Shown here in pieces: positions 62,769 through 64,000 of a DNA stretch of 64,000 nt; position 1 is the stretch's first letter, and every line of letters begins with the position of its first letter. This DNA is from CAVRCT01 sp963719645 (GTDB lineage: Bacteria > Pseudomonadota > Gammaproteobacteria > DSM-16500), in the NCBI GenBank assembly GCA_963719645.1, contig CAVRCT010000005.1:538394-602393 (forward strand), written 5' to 3'. Below the pieces are notes generated by a model. The model made no database searches and had not been told where the DNA came from. It saw nothing but the letters and a program-made list of their open reading frames with translations. The translations under genes were made by a program, and so were the position numbers.

Positions 62769-63973
62769 ATGGGATCCATTGTTGAGACGCTCGAAATCAT
62801 TCGCCGCGGCACAGAAGAAATTTTATCAGAAGAAGAATTGCTCGAACGATTGAAATCAGGCAAGCCGATGCGGGTGAAAGCAGGCTTTGATCCAACCGCG
62901 CCTGATTTACATTTGGGACACACCGTTCTCTTAAATAAAATGCGCCAATTACAAGAATTGGGTCACGAAGTTATGTTTTTAATTGGCGATTTTACTGGCA
63001 TGATTGGCGATCCATCCGGTAAAAATGAAACACGTCCACCGTTAACCCAAGAGCAAGTGGAAGCCAATGCGGCGACCTACCGACAGCAAGTTTTTAAAGT
63101 ACTCGATCCTGAAAAAACCAAAATTGTTTTTAATTCCGAATGGATGAATAAACTTTCCCCCGTGGATTTGATTAAATTGGCTGCAACCCATACTGTTGCG
63201 CGCATGTTGGAGCGAGATGATTTTCATAAACGATATACATCAGGCCAGGCTATTGCGATCCATGAATTTTTATATCCACTCTTGCAAGGGTATGATTCGG
63301 TTGCCATGCGAGCAGATATTGAATTAGGCGGTACGGATCAAAAATTTAATTTACTGATGGGCCGAGAATTACAAAAACATTTTGGATTAAGACCGCAAAC
63401 TGTTATTACGTTGCCCTTGTTGCCCGGGCTAGACGGCATTAAAAAAATGTCTAAGTCGCTCGGCAATTACATTGGTATTGATGAATCCCCCGCGGAGATT
63501 TTTGGTAAAGTCATGTCGCTCTCAGATGAAACCATGTGGCTTTATTTCGAGTTAATCAGTTTTAAATCGATTGCTGAGGTGAAAAGGCTTCGTGATGAGG
63601 TGAATGCAGGCAAGAATCCTCGTGATATCAAGTTTCTGTTGGCAGAAAAATTGTTGCGCGATTCCATGATCAAGCAGCGGCAACGTTAGCGCATGAAAAC
63701 TTCATCGCGCAATTTCAACAAGGTGCCATCCCGGACAATTTATCAGAAGTGTCTTTGTCGGTGGGTGCAGAGGGGATTCCCATTGCGAGTGTGATCAAGC
63801 AAGCCGGATTGACCGGCAGTACATCCGATGCATTTCGCATGATTGAGCAAGGCGCGGTGCGCATGGATGGCGAGCGCGTCAATGAGAAAAACTTACAGTT
63901 ACACGCAGGCCAAAATTTTGTACTGCAAGTAGGCAAAAGACGCTTCGCGCGCGTGATTTTGGCTACAAATTAA
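62769..63973 (+). CDS. tyrS: tyrosyl-tRNA synthetase, frame interrupted near 63655
   Basis: The start is ATG 62769 with GGAGAG upstream. The class I motifs are intact: LHLGHTVLL (HIGH, about 48-56), GDFTGMIGDPSG, and KKMSKSLGNYIGI (KMSKS, about 227-239). The frame then stops at 63687. The expected sequence LLARFHDQAAATLAHENF continues in another frame from about 63655 and runs through the S4 domain (SDAFRMIEQGAVRMDGERVN) to TAA 63971-63973. One base is missing at TTG TT-GCG. Corrected length is about 401 residues. As the gene is essential, a consensus deletion is more likely than a true break. Confidence 0.92.
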
Positions 63974-64000
63974 ACGGAAAAAACTTTTTTAAAACTTTTT

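Overview
The window looks like a chromosome segment from an intracellular or host-associated gammaproteobacterium of the order Legionellales. This rests on the rpsU-(yqeY)-dnaG-rpoD and nnrD-tsaE-amidase-mutL-miaA / hfq-hflX-hflK-hflC-purA gene orders, on an IcmQ-like protein of the Dot/Icm (type IVB) secretion system at 51535-52125, and on a large eukaryotic-type Ser/Thr kinase with a long helical tail. The family assignments come from reading the translated sequences. No database search was possible.

Layout. 1-5.5 kb holds lineage-specific genes: an edge-truncated unknown, a DUF1003 membrane protein, the 840-residue kinase, an unknown helical protein and a tiny membrane protein. 5.5-15.5 kb is a central-carbon cluster: pgm-gnd-tkt-(tal remnant)-pgi on the minus strand, divergent from zwf and a 6-phosphogluconolactonase/HAD fusion. 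It is followed at 15.8-24.4 kb by a giant cyclic beta-glucan synthase (NdvB/ChvB type). 24.4-28.5 kb is a worn accessory stretch: a PIF1-like helicase with a frameshift, a tyrosine-recombinase remnant, a HigBA toxin-antitoxin pair and a small unknown. 28.6-34 kb holds a CAU-anticodon tRNA and the macromolecular-synthesis cluster. 34-43 kb is housekeeping: tsaD, plsY, orn, a TerC protein, nnrD, a lipoprotein, tsaE, amidase, mutL, miaA. 43.5-53 kb separates miaA from hfq and holds an acid phosphatase, a Cys-rich membrane protein, a RidA protein, gpmI-envC-ctpA, mlaA, trmL, and icmQ with a small upstream partner. 53.2-58.3 kb is hfq-hflX-hflK-hflC-purA. The end carries tRNA-Leu(CAG), recG, anmK and tyrS.

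Intergenic DNA is rich in palindromic repeats. Two copies of a ~235-bp element (15554-15789 and, inverted, 60803-61037) are each flanked by 13-bp near-identical direct repeats, so they look transposed. A second inverted-repeat element at 43213-43474 sits in the same kind of host palindrome as the 60.8-kb copy. There are also two ~107-bp near-perfect hairpins, a 118-bp tandem repeat and several REP-like palindromes.

Four otherwise intact genes (gnd, the PIF1-like helicase, rpoD, tyrS) are each broken by a one-base frame change. Because rpoD and tyrS are essential, consensus errors are the simplest explanation. The near-complete loss of tal is a deletion and cannot be explained that way.
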